A stretch of DNA of 64,000 bases from Palsa-883 sp963847615 (lineage in GTDB: Bacteria; Pseudomonadota; Alphaproteobacteria; Acetobacterales; Acetobacteraceae), in the NCBI GenBank assembly GCA_963847615.1, contig CAWKAN010000017.1:1-64000 (forward strand). The letters are read 5' to 3'. The translations under genes were made by a program, and so were the position numbers. The notes under the pieces were generated by a model. That model was not told where the DNA came from and made no database searches. It saw only the letters and a program-made list of their open reading frames with translations. How positions within the stretch are numbered: the stretch's first letter is position 1; each line of letters starts with the position of its first letter. Shown in pieces: positions 52,436 to 61,497 of this stretch.

Positions 52436-54406
52436 ATGGCGGGCGACCCGGCCCGCGTGCTGGCCGAGCTGGGCGCCCCGGCGCTGCTCGATCTGACGGT
52501 TCGCCTGGGCCTCGCCCGGTATGTCCGCGACATCGAGGACGCCGAACCGCCGTTGCGCCTCGCCCGCCAGGACGGCGCGGCGGCGGCAGGCGCGGCGGGG
52601 CTCGACCGGCTCGACTGGGCGGCGCAGCGCGCGGTTCTCGCCCGCGCCTGGGACCGCACCGACGGCCCGCTGCGCCGCCTGGCCGCCGCGCTCGGCCTGA
52701 CGCAAGCCGAGCTGTTCCTGCTCGGGCTGGCGGTCGGCTGCGAGCGCCGCCGCAGCGTCGCCCTGGCGGTCGCCGCGCTGCAGGCGCCCGTGGCCGCCGC
52801 GCGCCCGACCGTGCACCTGGCGCTCGACCTGGTGCAGGCGCTGTTCGACGCCGGCCCGGGCGACGCAATCGCGCTGGCCGCCGGGCCGCTGACCGAGTCC
52901 GGGCTGCTCACCCTGGAAGGCCAGGACGCGCTGCCGCAGAGCGTCCTGGCGATCCGCCTGCCGCTCTGGCAGGCGCTGGCGAACGGACGGACCGCCTGGC
53001 CGGGCTGTCGGCCGCTCGACCCGCCGGCGGGTGCGCCGGCGGTGGCGGTGGCCCGCGCCGCCCAGGCGATCGCGGCCGGCGAGGCCGGCGGCGTCGTGCT
53101 GCGCGGCCCGCCAGGCGCCGGGCGCGCCGCGGTCGCGGCTTCCCTGGCCGACTGCCTGGGGCTGACCGCCATCGAGGCGCCGCTGGCGGTGCTGCGCGAG
53201 GATCGCGGCTTCGCCACCGCCTGCCGCGCCGCCGGCTGGCTGCCTGTGCTGCGCCTGGCGCCCGAGCTCGGCGAGGCCGCGGCGCTGCCCGCCATCGCTC
53301 CCGGGCTGACGCTGGCGGTGCTCGCCGGCACCCATGGCGCGGTGCAGGGCGACCGGCTGATCGAGCTTGCCTTGGCCCCGCCCGGGCTGGCCGAGCGCCT
53401 GGCCTGCTGGCAGGCGGCGCTGGGCGAGCACGGCCACGCCATCGACCCCGACACAATGGCCGCCGCCGTGCTGTATCCCGCGACCATCGCCGCGGTGGCG
53501 CGCGCCGCCCGCCTGCGCGCCGAGAGCGAGAACCGGCCGGCCACCGCTGCCGACCTCGCCGAGGCTCGCTTGGCACTGGCGCCCGACGGGCTGGGCCGGC
53601 TGGCCCACCCGGTGCCCCGCCGCGTCGGGCCGCGCGCGCTGGTGACGGATGCCGCGCTGGCCGCCGACCTGGATGCGGTGATCGCCCGCTGCCGGCGGCG
53701 CGAGACGGTGTGGGACGGGCTCGGCCCCTCGCTCGCCGCCAGCACCACGCGCGGCGTGCGCGTGCTGTTCGCCGGCGAGAGCGGCACCGGCAAGACCATG
53801 GCCGCCGCCTACGTCGCCACCGCGCTCGCCGCGCCGCTGTTCCGCTGCGACCTGGCCGCGGTGATGAACAAATACATCGGCGAGTTGGAGAAGAACCTCG
53901 GCAGTCTGCTCGACCATGCCGAGGCGGCCGACGTGGTGCTGCTGTTCGACGAGGCCGATGCGCTGTTCGGCCGGCGCACCGAGGGCAGCGAGACCGGCGA
54001 ACGCTACGCCAACATGCTGACCAACTACCTGCTGACCCGGCTGGAGGCGCACCACGGCATCGTCATCCTGACCGCCAACGCGAAGGCGCGGATCGACCCG
54101 GCGTTCTGGCGGCGGCTCGACCACGTCATCGACTTCCCGATGCCGGGCTACGAGCAGCGGCTGGCGCTGTGGCGCAGCCATCTCGGCGGCCGGGCGCCTT
54201 GCGACGCGGTGCTCGAGCAGCTCGCCGCCTATTGCGACCTGGCGGGCGGCGGCGTGCGCAACGCGGTGCTCGCCGCCGCCGCGATGGCGCCGGGCAACGG
54301 GCCGATCGGCCTGGACAGCCTGACGCCGGCGTTGCAGCGCGAATACGCCAAGCTGCGCCGCAACCTGCCGGCCGGGCTGGCGCTGGCGATGCGCGCCGCG
54401 GAATGA
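52436..54406 (+). CDS. AAA+ ATPase of the contractile injection system (Afp15-like)
   Basis: A 656-residue ATPase. The C-terminal AAA+ module has Walker A GESGTGKT at about 446-453 and Walker B VVLLFDEADALFGRR at about 500-514, followed by sensor region VILTANAKARIDPAFWRRLD with its Asn and arginine finger. An earlier P-loop-like segment, VVLRGPPGAGRAAVAASL near residue 224, has Arg where the essential Lys should be, so the first module is probably a degenerate AAA domain. This two-module layout is usual for eCIS ATPases, which are needed for particle assembly or quality control. ATG 52436 follows the upstream stop by one base. Confidence 0.94.
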   Translation: MAGDPARVLAELGAPALLDLTVRLGLARYVRDIEDAEPPLRLARQDGAAAAGAAGLDRLDWAAQRAVLARAWDRTDGPLRRLAAALGLTQAELFLLGLAVGCERRRSVALAVAALQAPVAAARPTVHLALDLVQALFDAGPGDAIALAAGPLTESGLLTLEGQDALPQSVLAIRLPLWQALANGRTAWPGCRPLDPPAGAPAVAVARAAQAIAAGEAGGVVLRGPPGAGRAAVAASLADCLGLTAIEAPLAVLREDRGFATACRAAGWLPVLRLAPELGEAAALPAIAPGLTLAVLAGTHGAVQGDRLIELALAPPGLAERLACWQAALGEHGHAIDPDTMAAAVLYPATIAAVARAARLRAESENRPATAADLAEARLALAPDGLGRLAHPVPRRVGPRALVTDAALAADLDAVIARCRRRETVWDGLGPSLAASTTRGVRVLFAGESGTGKTMAAAYVATALAAPLFRCDLAAVMNKYIGELEKNLGSLLDHAEAADVVLLFDEADALFGRRTEGSETGERYANMLTNYLLTRLEAHHGIVILTANAKARIDPAFWRRLDHVIDFPMPGYEQRLALWRSHLGGRAPCDAVLEQLAAYCDLAGGGVRNAVLAAAAMAPGNGPIGLDSLTPALQREYAKLRRNLPAGLALAMRAAE

Positions 54407-57400
54407 GCACGCCGGCGCAGCAGGTCCGGCCCAAGGCGGCGCCCGCGCCGGCGCTGCGCCGGCGGGGCGCCGAGCCAGTGCACACCCAGCAGGGGCGTGC
54501 CGGCCCGGTGCGCGCCGCGTCCGCCGGCGGGCCGCGCTACCTGCGCGCCAGCCTGCGCGTCGGCGGGCTGAACGACCCCGAGGAGCGCGAGGCCGAGCAC
54601 GCCGCCAGCGTGGTCGCCTTCGGCGGCAGCTACCAGGTGCGCGATCCCGGCGGGGTGGCGCATCTGCGCGCCGCCGACGCGCCGGCCCAACCGGGCGCGC
54701 CCGGCCCGGTCCGCAGCGCCGTCGCGCCAGCGGTGGCGGACCCCGGCGCCGAGGGGCGCGTGCGGCGATCCGTGCCGGCCGAGCCGGTGGTCGATCCCGC
54801 CGCGGCCGGGCGGCTGCGGCGCATGGTCGCGCCCGCCGCGACCGATCCGGGCGGCTTCGGGCATTTGCGGGCGATGCACGGCGGGCCGGCGGCGGAGACG
54901 ATACACCGCGTGCCCGCGGCGCCGACGGCGGACGTGGTGCAGCGGGCGGAAGCCGAGCCGATGGCGGGTGTTGTTCATCGCGCACCCGCCGGACCGGCGG
55001 CCGACGTGGTGCACCGGGCGCCTGGCGCGGCGCCACCGGCCAGCGACGCCGAGGCCGCCAACCGCATCGAGGCGGCGCGCTCGGCCGTGGCCCGCCCGCT
55101 GCCGGCCCCGGTGAAGGCACGGCTGGAACACGGCTTCGGCCAGCGGCTCGACGCCGTGCGCGTGCATACCGGCCCGAGCGCGCGCGTCGCCGCCGCCGCG
55201 ATCGGCGCGCGCGCCTACACCGAGGGCAACCGCATCACCCTCGGCCACGGCGAGAGCGAGCACGACCTGCACCTGATGGCGCATGAGGCGACGCACGTGG
55301 TGCAGAACCGCGCCGCGGTCCAGCCGCCGGCGAGCCGCCGCAGCGCCGCCGCTTCCGGCGAGATCCACCGCAGCGCCGCCGAACCGGCCGCCGCGAGCGC
55401 AACGATCCAGCGTACCGCAGCCGCCCCGGTGGCCGCCGGCGAAACGATCCAGCGTACCGCAGCCGCCCCGGTGGCCGCCGGCGAAACGATCCACCGTAGC
55501 GCCGCCGAGCCGGTGGCCGCGAGCGGGACGATCCACCGCACCGCCACCGAATTGGCAGTCGCGAGCGGGACGATCCACCGCACTGCGGCCGAACCGGCAG
55601 CGGCCAGCGGGACGATCCACCGCACCGCGGCCGAGCCGGCGCCCGCCAGTGGGCCGATCCGCCGGTTCGGCATCGACACGGTCCTCGACTTCCTGGCCGA
55701 CAAGGCGAACCTGATCCCCGGCTTCCGCATGTTCACCATCATCCTGGGGGTCAACCCGGTGAACATGTCGAGCGTGGACCGCAGCGCCGCCAACATCCTG
55801 CGCGCGGTGGTCGAGCTGATGCCGGGCGGCGGGCTGATCGTCCAGGCGCTCGACAAATACGGCGTGTTCGAGAAGGCCGGCGGCTGGGTCAGCCAGCAGA
55901 TCGATAGCCTCGGCATCACCGGGGCGGCGATCGGCCACGCCGTCTCCGAGTTCATCGACTCGCTGCACTGGCGCGACGCGCTGCACCCCGGCGACGTGTG
56001 GGACCGCGCCAAGCGCATCTTCACCGAACCGATCGACCGGATCATCAGCTTCATCCACAGCCTGGTCGATGGGGTGATCCAGTTCGTCAAGGACGCGGTG
56101 CTGCGCCCGCTGGCCGAGCTGGCATCCAAGACCCGGGCGTGGGACCTGCTGATCGCGCTGCTCGGCAAGAACCCGATCACCGGCGAGGCGGTGCCGCAGA
56201 CCGCCGAGACGCTGATCGGCGGCTTCATGAAGCTGATCGGCCAGGAAGAGGTCTGGCAGAACCTGCAGAAGTCGCACGCGGTGGCGCGCGCCTTCGCCTG
56301 GTTCAAGGGCGCCATGGCGACGCTGCTGGCCTTCGCCATGCAGATCCCCGGCCTGTTCCTGGCCGCGCTGAAATCCTTCGCCATCAGCGACCTGCTGGAC
56401 CTGCCCGGCGCGATCGGGCGCGTGCTCGGCATGTTCGGCAATTTCGCCGGCCGGTTCTTCGCCTGGGCCGCCAACGCGGTGTGGAACCTGCTGGAGATCA
56501 TCTTCGACGTCGTCAGCCCCGGCGCCTGGGGCTACATCAAGAAAACCGGCGCGGCGCTGAAAAGCATCCTGAAGAACCCGCTGCCCTTCGTGCACAACCT
56601 GGTGCAGGCGGCCAAGCTCGGGCTGGGGAACTTCGCCGAGCATTTCGGCACGCACCTGAAGGCCGGGCTGATCGACTGGCTGACCGGCTCGCTGCCCGGC
56701 GTCTACATCCCGAAGGCGTTCTCGCTCGCCGAGGTCGGCAAGTTCGCGCTGAGCGTGCTGGGGATCACCTGGGCGCAGATCCGCGGCAAGATCGTCAAGG
56801 CGCTGGGACCGACCGGCGAGAAGATCATGGCCGCGCTGGAGACCACGTTCGACGTCGTGGTGGCGCTGGTGAAGGGCGGGCCGGCCGCGGCGTGGGAGCT
56901 CATCAAGGACAAGCTGACCAACCTGAAGGACATGGTGATCGAGGGCATCACCAGCTTCGTCATCGAGACGATCGTCAAGCAGGCGATCCCGAAGCTGGTG
57001 GCGATGTTCATCCCCGGCGCCGGGTTCATCTCGGCGATCCTGTCGATCTACGACACGGTGATGGTGTTCGTGCAGAAGCTGGCGAAGATCGCTGCGGCGG
57101 TGATGGCGTTCATCGATTTCGATCGTGGCGATCGCGGCGGGCCAGATCGCCGGGGCGGCGCACAAGGTCGAGAGCGCGCTGGCCGGCCTGCTGTCGCTGG
57201 CGATCAGCTTCCTGGCCGGGTTCCTCGGCCTGGGGAACATCGCCAGCAAGGTGATGGGCGTGGTCGGTAAGGTCCGCGCCTTTGTGGACAAGGCGCTGGA
57301 CACCGCGATCGGCTGGATCGTCGGCAAGGCGAAGGCGCTGTTCGCGAAGCTGTTCGGCGGGGGGAAGGACAAGCAGGACGATCGGACCGACGCGCAGAAA

Positions 57401-58153
57401 CTCTCGGATCTTCAGTCCGCCGTGACGAGTGCAGAAAATCTGCTCTCCGCAAAGGACACCGACATTGAGAGCGTTCGGAAGCAGCTGCCACAGCTTAAGT
57501 CGAAGTATCGGCTGACCACTCTCGATCTTGTCATCGATGCCGATGACCCGGATGACGTAACTGCCCATGTCCATGGGGAGATCAACCCCAAAACAGACGG
57601 CCCGAAAAAGAGAAAGGCCAAGGGGGTGGTCGGGCCGCTCAAGATCACGCGAAAATCGCTGAGCTTTACGAGCGCAACGAAAGATGCCCTGATCGGCAAG
57701 TTCAAGGCGCTTTTCCCGAAGGGGCAGCTTGGCCAATTCAAAGATGCGAATCTTGACATTCGCCACAAGGTTTCCATCAGCGATACCATCAAGCATACAG
57801 ATGCTGCATTGTCGCCCCTGACAGTCGAACAGGCGGCGGCCAAGCTCGCCGAGCAGGGCTACTCACCGACAGGCAAAGGCCGGCCGGGAATTATCGGTGC
57901 CGCAAGAGAGTTGCTGCAGGCCGCGAACAACGATCTGAACAATCTGTTTGTCGGCGCCAGTGGCAAGAACCGCCGAAAAGGCAAGCGCTACGACGTTGGC
58001 GACGCCGCAGGAGAAAGTGCGACGTCAAAGAAATACGATCCGCAGAAGGCCGGGTTTATCGGTGAATATGGGTTTGCGGGCACTGATTTTGACGTGACGA
58101 TCGATATAACCGAAGATGGCGTGCATGTTGAGACATGGAAAATAACAGCATGA
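54403..58153 (+). CDS. DUF4157 polymorphic effector with variable C-terminal domain (frameshifted in this sequence)
   Basis: About 1249 residues after removing one T of TTT near 57117. Regions in order: a Pro/Ala/Arg-rich leader (1-225) with repeated VVHRAP and HLRA pieces; DUF4157 (about 226-305) with FGQRLDAVRVHTGP and the HExxH-type HEATHVVQN (near 293); seven 14-residue repeats (320-417); a long helical hydrophobic part (about 420-990), with the correction giving FIDSIVAIAAGQIAG; a linker with YRLTTLDLVID ending in EINP (about 1060); and a final 190 residues of unknown type. The end has RHKVSISDTIKH and NNDLNNLFVGASGKNRRKGK, which loosely recall HNH-type nuclease spacing. DUF4157 proteins are typical cargo of contractile injection systems. 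Base composition falls from about 57400 on. Confidence 0.85.
55360..55653 (+). repeat. seven tandem 42-bp coding repeats in the DUF4157 gene
   Basis: Seven consecutive 42-base units encode 14-residue peptides of the type TIHRTAAEPAAASG (variants TIQRTAAAPVAAGE, TIHRTATELAVASG). Units two and three are nearly identical in DNA, suggesting recent duplication; the others have drifted. Every unit keeps Ile-His/Gln-Arg. The array joins the DUF4157 domain to the hydrophobic region. Confidence 0.92.
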
Positions 58154-58629
58154 AGCCACCGAAAACGCCGACTCCGCCGAACCCGGCCATATTTTTGAAG
58201 GAGGCGGTTGGCCTCGCCACGCATTTCGGCTGGCAGACGCGCACGTTCGAAAGAGAGCAGGAAACGGTGTGCGTTGCCGCCATTCCGGGTGACCCATCGT
58301 TCAACCGCTTTGTCTGGGTTTACGATGCGGAACGGGCCATGCTTCGCTGCATGATGGTCGCGAAGCAGGAAGTTCCCCAACGGCGGGAAGGCGCGATCCT
58401 GGAGCTTTGCGCGCGCGTCAATGAGGGGCTTCCGTTCGGGTGCCTTGAGTACAGCTTTGGTGATCGCGTCCTGGTCTTTCGGGATTCCGCCGATCTGGAC
58501 TGGGGACCGGTTAACAAGGTGATCGGAGGCGTGACGGCGCGGGTCCTAAATCTCGGCCAGCGCTACGCCGGGGCTATCCGATCGACACTCGATGGGGAGC
58601 GACCGGAGGATGCGGTCGGGGCTAACTGA
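58150..58629 (+). CDS. YbjN-like small protein, candidate immunity or chaperone partner
   Basis: A 159-residue protein (start ATG 58150 by ATGA overlap with the effector; ATG 58135 is an alternative). It opens MKPPKTPTPPNPAIF, then FLKEAVGLATHFGWQTRTFE, FNRFVWVYDAERAMLRCMMV, and EGAILELCARVNEGLPFGCL, CLEYSFGDRVLVFRDSADL. That alternation of helix, strands and helix is that of the YbjN/type III secretion chaperone-like fold. It shares the lower GC of the effector's C-terminal domain, so the two probably arrived together. Immunity protein, or chaperone loading the effector, are both possible. Confidence 0.72.
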   Translation: MKPPKTPTPPNPAIFLKEAVGLATHFGWQTRTFEREQETVCVAAIPGDPSFNRFVWVYDAERAMLRCMMVAKQEVPQRREGAILELCARVNEGLPFGCLEYSFGDRVLVFRDSADLDWGPVNKVIGGVTARVLNLGQRYAGAIRSTLDGERPEDAVGAN

Positions 58630-58709
58630 CGAGAACGTGATGTCGGGAGGGCGCACGTCGCCATCCGGACTGATCACGACGATCTGCGGTTCATTCGAAC
58701 AGCGCGACG

Positions 58710-59957
58710 CTATGCGGTCGGCAAAAGTCCATTATGGTCGACTGCTCCGGTGACTTTTTCCAGCCAGGTCTCTACCCGACTGAACGGCCACACCGTCCAC
58801 GTCGCGGGCTGTCGGACCGAGCGGAAACGCCGCTCGATCACGATCTCCGGCGCTTCCAGCAGCGCCCGCAATTCCTCCCCTGCGGCATCCTCGCGATGGA
58901 TCTCCACGTCCTCCGCATCGTGGACGCCCACGTACCAGAACGCCGGGTCCGCCAGCGCCGCCGCCGGCAGCGCCGCGCGGTCCAGCACGATGCGCACCCA
59001 CCAGTCCCGTAGCTCCGTCGCCCAGGTAAGCGGCGCCGGCGGGTTCGGCGGCTCCAGCCCGTGCAGCGTCGCATCCTGCGCCGCCTTGTGGCGAAAGCTC
59101 AGCCCCGCATAGGCCTCGTAGTCGTCGAACGAGCGCGCGGTGCCGCAACCGAACGCCCCGACATCGCCGCCCGCCAGGAACCGCCGCACCTTCTCCCGGC
59201 TCGCCGCGTCGCATTCGTGCCACTCGCGTTGGATGCCTTGCGCGCGCACGTGGTCGTCCCAGTGCTTCACGCGGTGTTGGCGGGTGTACTCGTGCCACAG
59301 GATGTGCTCCGGCGGATGCAACAGCGCGTAGCCGTGGGTGAACGCGCGGATCGACAGCGTGATCTCCTCGCCGTGGAAATACAGTTCCGGATCGTACGGC
59401 ACATCCCGCACGAACGAGCCGGGTGCGAACAGGAAATGCCCGGAGACGAAGCGCGCACGCAACGGCCGGTCGCGTCCCGCCCAGTCGGCGATCACCCGCG
59501 GGCGGAACAATGGAATGCCGTCCGCGGTGAAGCAGTGGAAATCCATTTGCATCGGCTCGCCATCCGCCGGCGGCCCGGCGCCGGGATCGAACGGCGCGCC
59601 ATAGCTGCTCAGCACCGGCCTGGCCACCCCGCTGCGCGCGGCATGCGCCAGCAGCCGCGCGTCCCAGTCCGTCACGAAACGGTGATGCGAGTCGATCTGC
59701 AGGTAGAACTCCTCGTTGTTCCACAGCGTCATCACCGCCGCGCGCGCCCAGCACGCGCCGCGGCTGGCGTGCCAGGGCACGTCGATCACCCGCACGCGCG
59801 GGTCGGCGAATTCCGCCGGCGCCGGCTCATCCTCGGCATGCTGCCAGCAGATGCCGAAGCGCAACGCGTCCGGATCGCGCGCGCGGGCGATGCAGTCGCG
59901 CAGCGTCGGCGCCAGCTCCGGGTCGCGGTAGGCGGCGATCGAGACGAAGATGCTCAT
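58710..59957 (-). CDS. GlcNAc-type glycosyltransferase, GT60-like
   Basis: A 415-residue enzyme. SIFVSIAAYRDPELAPTLRD, then FGICWQH, VIDVPWHASRGACWARA and EEFYLQIDSHHRFVTDWD match the glycosyltransferase (GlcNAc) family, which includes the eukaryotic Skp1 GlcNAc-transferase. The DxD-like metal site is in QIDSHH. Further blocks: FVSGHFLFAPGSFVRDVPYD, ELYFHGEEITLSIRAFTHGY, LHPPEHILWHEYTRQHRVKH. The last 110 residues are an extra domain. No membrane segment, so probably cytoplasmic. It may modify a protein of the neighbouring particle. It overlaps the upstream gene by ATGA. Confidence 0.85.
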   Translation of the reverse strand: MSIFVSIAAYRDPELAPTLRDCIARARDPDALRFGICWQHAEDEPAPAEFADPRVRVIDVPWHASRGACWARAAVMTLWNNEEFYLQIDSHHRFVTDWDARLLAHAARSGVARPVLSSYGAPFDPGAGPPADGEPMQMDFHCFTADGIPLFRPRVIADWAGRDRPLRARFVSGHFLFAPGSFVRDVPYDPELYFHGEEITLSIRAFTHGYALLHPPEHILWHEYTRQHRVKHWDDHVRAQGIQREWHECDAASREKVRRFLAGGDVGAFGCGTARSFDDYEAYAGLSFRHKAAQDATLHGLEPPNPPAPLTWATELRDWWVRIVLDRAALPAAALADPAFWYVGVHDAEDVEIHREDAAGEELRALLEAPEIVIERRFRSVRQPATWTVWPFSRVETWLEKVTGAVDHNGLLPTA

Positions 59958-60565
59958 GGTGCCGGGTTCGGCGGGGCCAGCCCGCCGCGAAACAGCGCGC
60001 GCAGGCGCCAGCGCAGCAGCCATCGGGCGAGGATCGCGGCCAGCGCGAATGCGAAGCCCGACAGCAGCCACCACTGCGCCAGCACGAGATGCGGCCAGAC
60101 CGCGGGGTCCGCCGCCAGCAGGTGGGGAATGGTTGCCGCCGCGCTGGCGAGCGATCCGGCCAGGATCGCCAGCCGGATCGCCAGTCGTTGCAGTCCAAGC
60201 GCGGCGGCCCAGCCGCCGGTGGCCGCCGACACCGACTGGAAATGGCTCTGCGCCGTCGCCGCCACCACCTCGGCCGCGGCGCTGTCGATCCAGCCGCGCA
60301 GGATGTCGGTCTGCGTGTCGCCCGACAGCCGCAGCCGGGTGCGCAGCACCACCTGCATTCCCCCCGGCGTCATCGCCGCGGTGTCCACCCGCAGCCGCCG
60401 ATGCCGGAGCAATTCCCGCGCATCGCGCCGCGCGCCTGCCCAGCCGCCGCGCACCGATCCCCAGCTCGCCCGCAAGGCCCGCAGGTCGGCTCTGCTCGCG
60501 ACCACGCTTGCGACCATGCGTCCGACCATGCGTCCGACCACGCGCCCGCTGGGCCACGCCGCCAT
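59954..60565 (-). CDS. hypothetical membrane protein
   Basis: A 203-residue protein that I cannot assign. The first 20 residues contain a short repeated Arg-Met-Val-Gly/Ala pattern produced by a 12-base direct repeat (GACCATGCGTCC at about 60513-60540). The middle is soluble (LRVDTAAMTPGGMQVVLRTR, then ILRGWIDSAAAEVVAATA). Two hydrophobic segments lie near the C-terminus at about 125-150 and 160-190 (LVLAQWWLLSGFAFALAAIL), ending in a basic tail. It is the third of four genes read toward the eCIS, 11 bases after the previous one, and overlaps the glycosyltransferase by ATGA. Confidence 0.65.
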   Translation of the reverse strand: MAAWPSGRVVGRMVGRMVASVVASRADLRALRASWGSVRGGWAGARRDARELLRHRRLRVDTAAMTPGGMQVVLRTRLRLSGDTQTDILRGWIDSAAAEVVAATAQSHFQSVSAATGGWAAALGLQRLAIRLAILAGSLASAAATIPHLLAADPAVWPHLVLAQWWLLSGFAFALAAILARWLLRWRLRALFRGGLAPPNPAP

Positions 60566-60576
60566 GGCTCAGCCGA

Positions 60577-61335
60577 TCACGGCGTGCGGCCGAGCAGCGC
60601 GCCTACCGCCGCGCCGGCGATCTCCTTGATCGCGTCGAGCAGGTAGCGCCAGCAGGCGACCGAGACGTCGATGCTCTGGCGATGGATGGCGAACAGCGTC
60701 TCCGATCCCGGCGCGCGCAGCGCCGCCTGGATCCGGGTGGTGACGTCGCCGGTCACATGCACCACGGTTTGGGCAACGATCTCCTCCACGCCGATGTCCC
60801 AGATCTTCTGCAGTTGGATCAGGTCGTCGGGCGCGATGACGTAGCTGTCGCCGCGCAGCGTCATCGCCACCAGGTCGGCTCGCGTCTTGCCGATGAACTG
60901 CTGCAGCGTCGGGTCGAAGCGCTTGAACATCTCCTTGATCGCGTCGCAGTTGTTGATGATCCGATCGAGCAGCACGCGCTTGGCCAGGGCGATCCGCCCC
61001 GCCGCCGGGTCGTTCGACCCGCGCGTCCACTGCGCCGCCCAGCGCAGCCGGTTGAAACTGTCCGTCGCGACGGTGAGATTGCCGCCCGCCGAGCCCGCTG
61101 GCGGGACGACCCAGGCCGGCGGGACCTGCGCGGGATCGCCAGCCCCCGGCGCGAAATACCCCGGCATATCCACGCCAAGGTCGCTGAGCGTGTCGGCATA
61201 GTCCTGGGCGATGTCGAGCAGGGCATGCGGCACCGGCGGCATCTGCTCGCCGGTCATGTTGTCGCGGACGATCGTGTTGACTTCGATATTAAGAAGGCTG
61301 CGTGCCGTGCTGGTCAGATCGAAGGCCAGTGCCAT
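60577..61335 (-). CDS. hypothetical protein
   Basis: A 252-residue protein of no known family to me. It begins MALAFDLTSTARSLLNIEVN, has a central Gly/Pro-rich loop (VPPAGSAGG), then a helical part with RVLLDRIINNCDAIKEMFKR, DLIQLQKIWDIGVEEIVAQT and a C-terminal IHRQSIDVSVACWRYLLDAI. ATG 61335 is preferred because GGAGG lies six bases upstream on that strand. No signal or membrane segment. Context only: second gene of the four-gene cassette facing the eCIS. Confidence 0.65.
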   Translation of the reverse strand: MALAFDLTSTARSLLNIEVNTIVRDNMTGEQMPPVPHALLDIAQDYADTLSDLGVDMPGYFAPGAGDPAQVPPAWVVPPAGSAGGNLTVATDSFNRLRWAAQWTRGSNDPAAGRIALAKRVLLDRIINNCDAIKEMFKRFDPTLQQFIGKTRADLVAMTLRGDSYVIAPDDLIQLQKIWDIGVEEIVAQTVVHVTGDVTTRIQAALRAPGSETLFAIHRQSIDVSVACWRYLLDAIKEIAGAAVGALLGRTP

Positions 61336-61497
61336 GGGTGCCTCCACTGCGGTGATGGTCGCGGCTGCCGCGCCGCCTGTGGCGCGGGGCCGGCACAAGG
61401 CAGGAACCTGGCCGACGGCACGAGCGATACGGCAACGGTGCTGATCCGAACCTCGGGTTTCCTGGCCCCTCCGTGGCGTGGTCGGCGTGGGCGTCGG

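Noticed and set aside
30336..54406. Type VI secretion system
   Set aside because: No TssJ, TssL, TssM, TssK or ClpV-type gene; the sheath is a single-chain phage-type sheath, not TssB/TssC.
39555..57130. Programmed ribosomal frameshifting in the eCIS genes
   Set aside because: The break points differ in sequence, lack a common slippery heptamer and the same kind of break occurs in unrelated metabolic genes.
28955..58629. Prophage or phage-tail remnant
   Set aside because: No capsid, portal, terminase, integrase or lysis gene; AAA+ ATPase, DUF4255, DUF5908-like and DUF4157 genes are typical of contractile injection systems.
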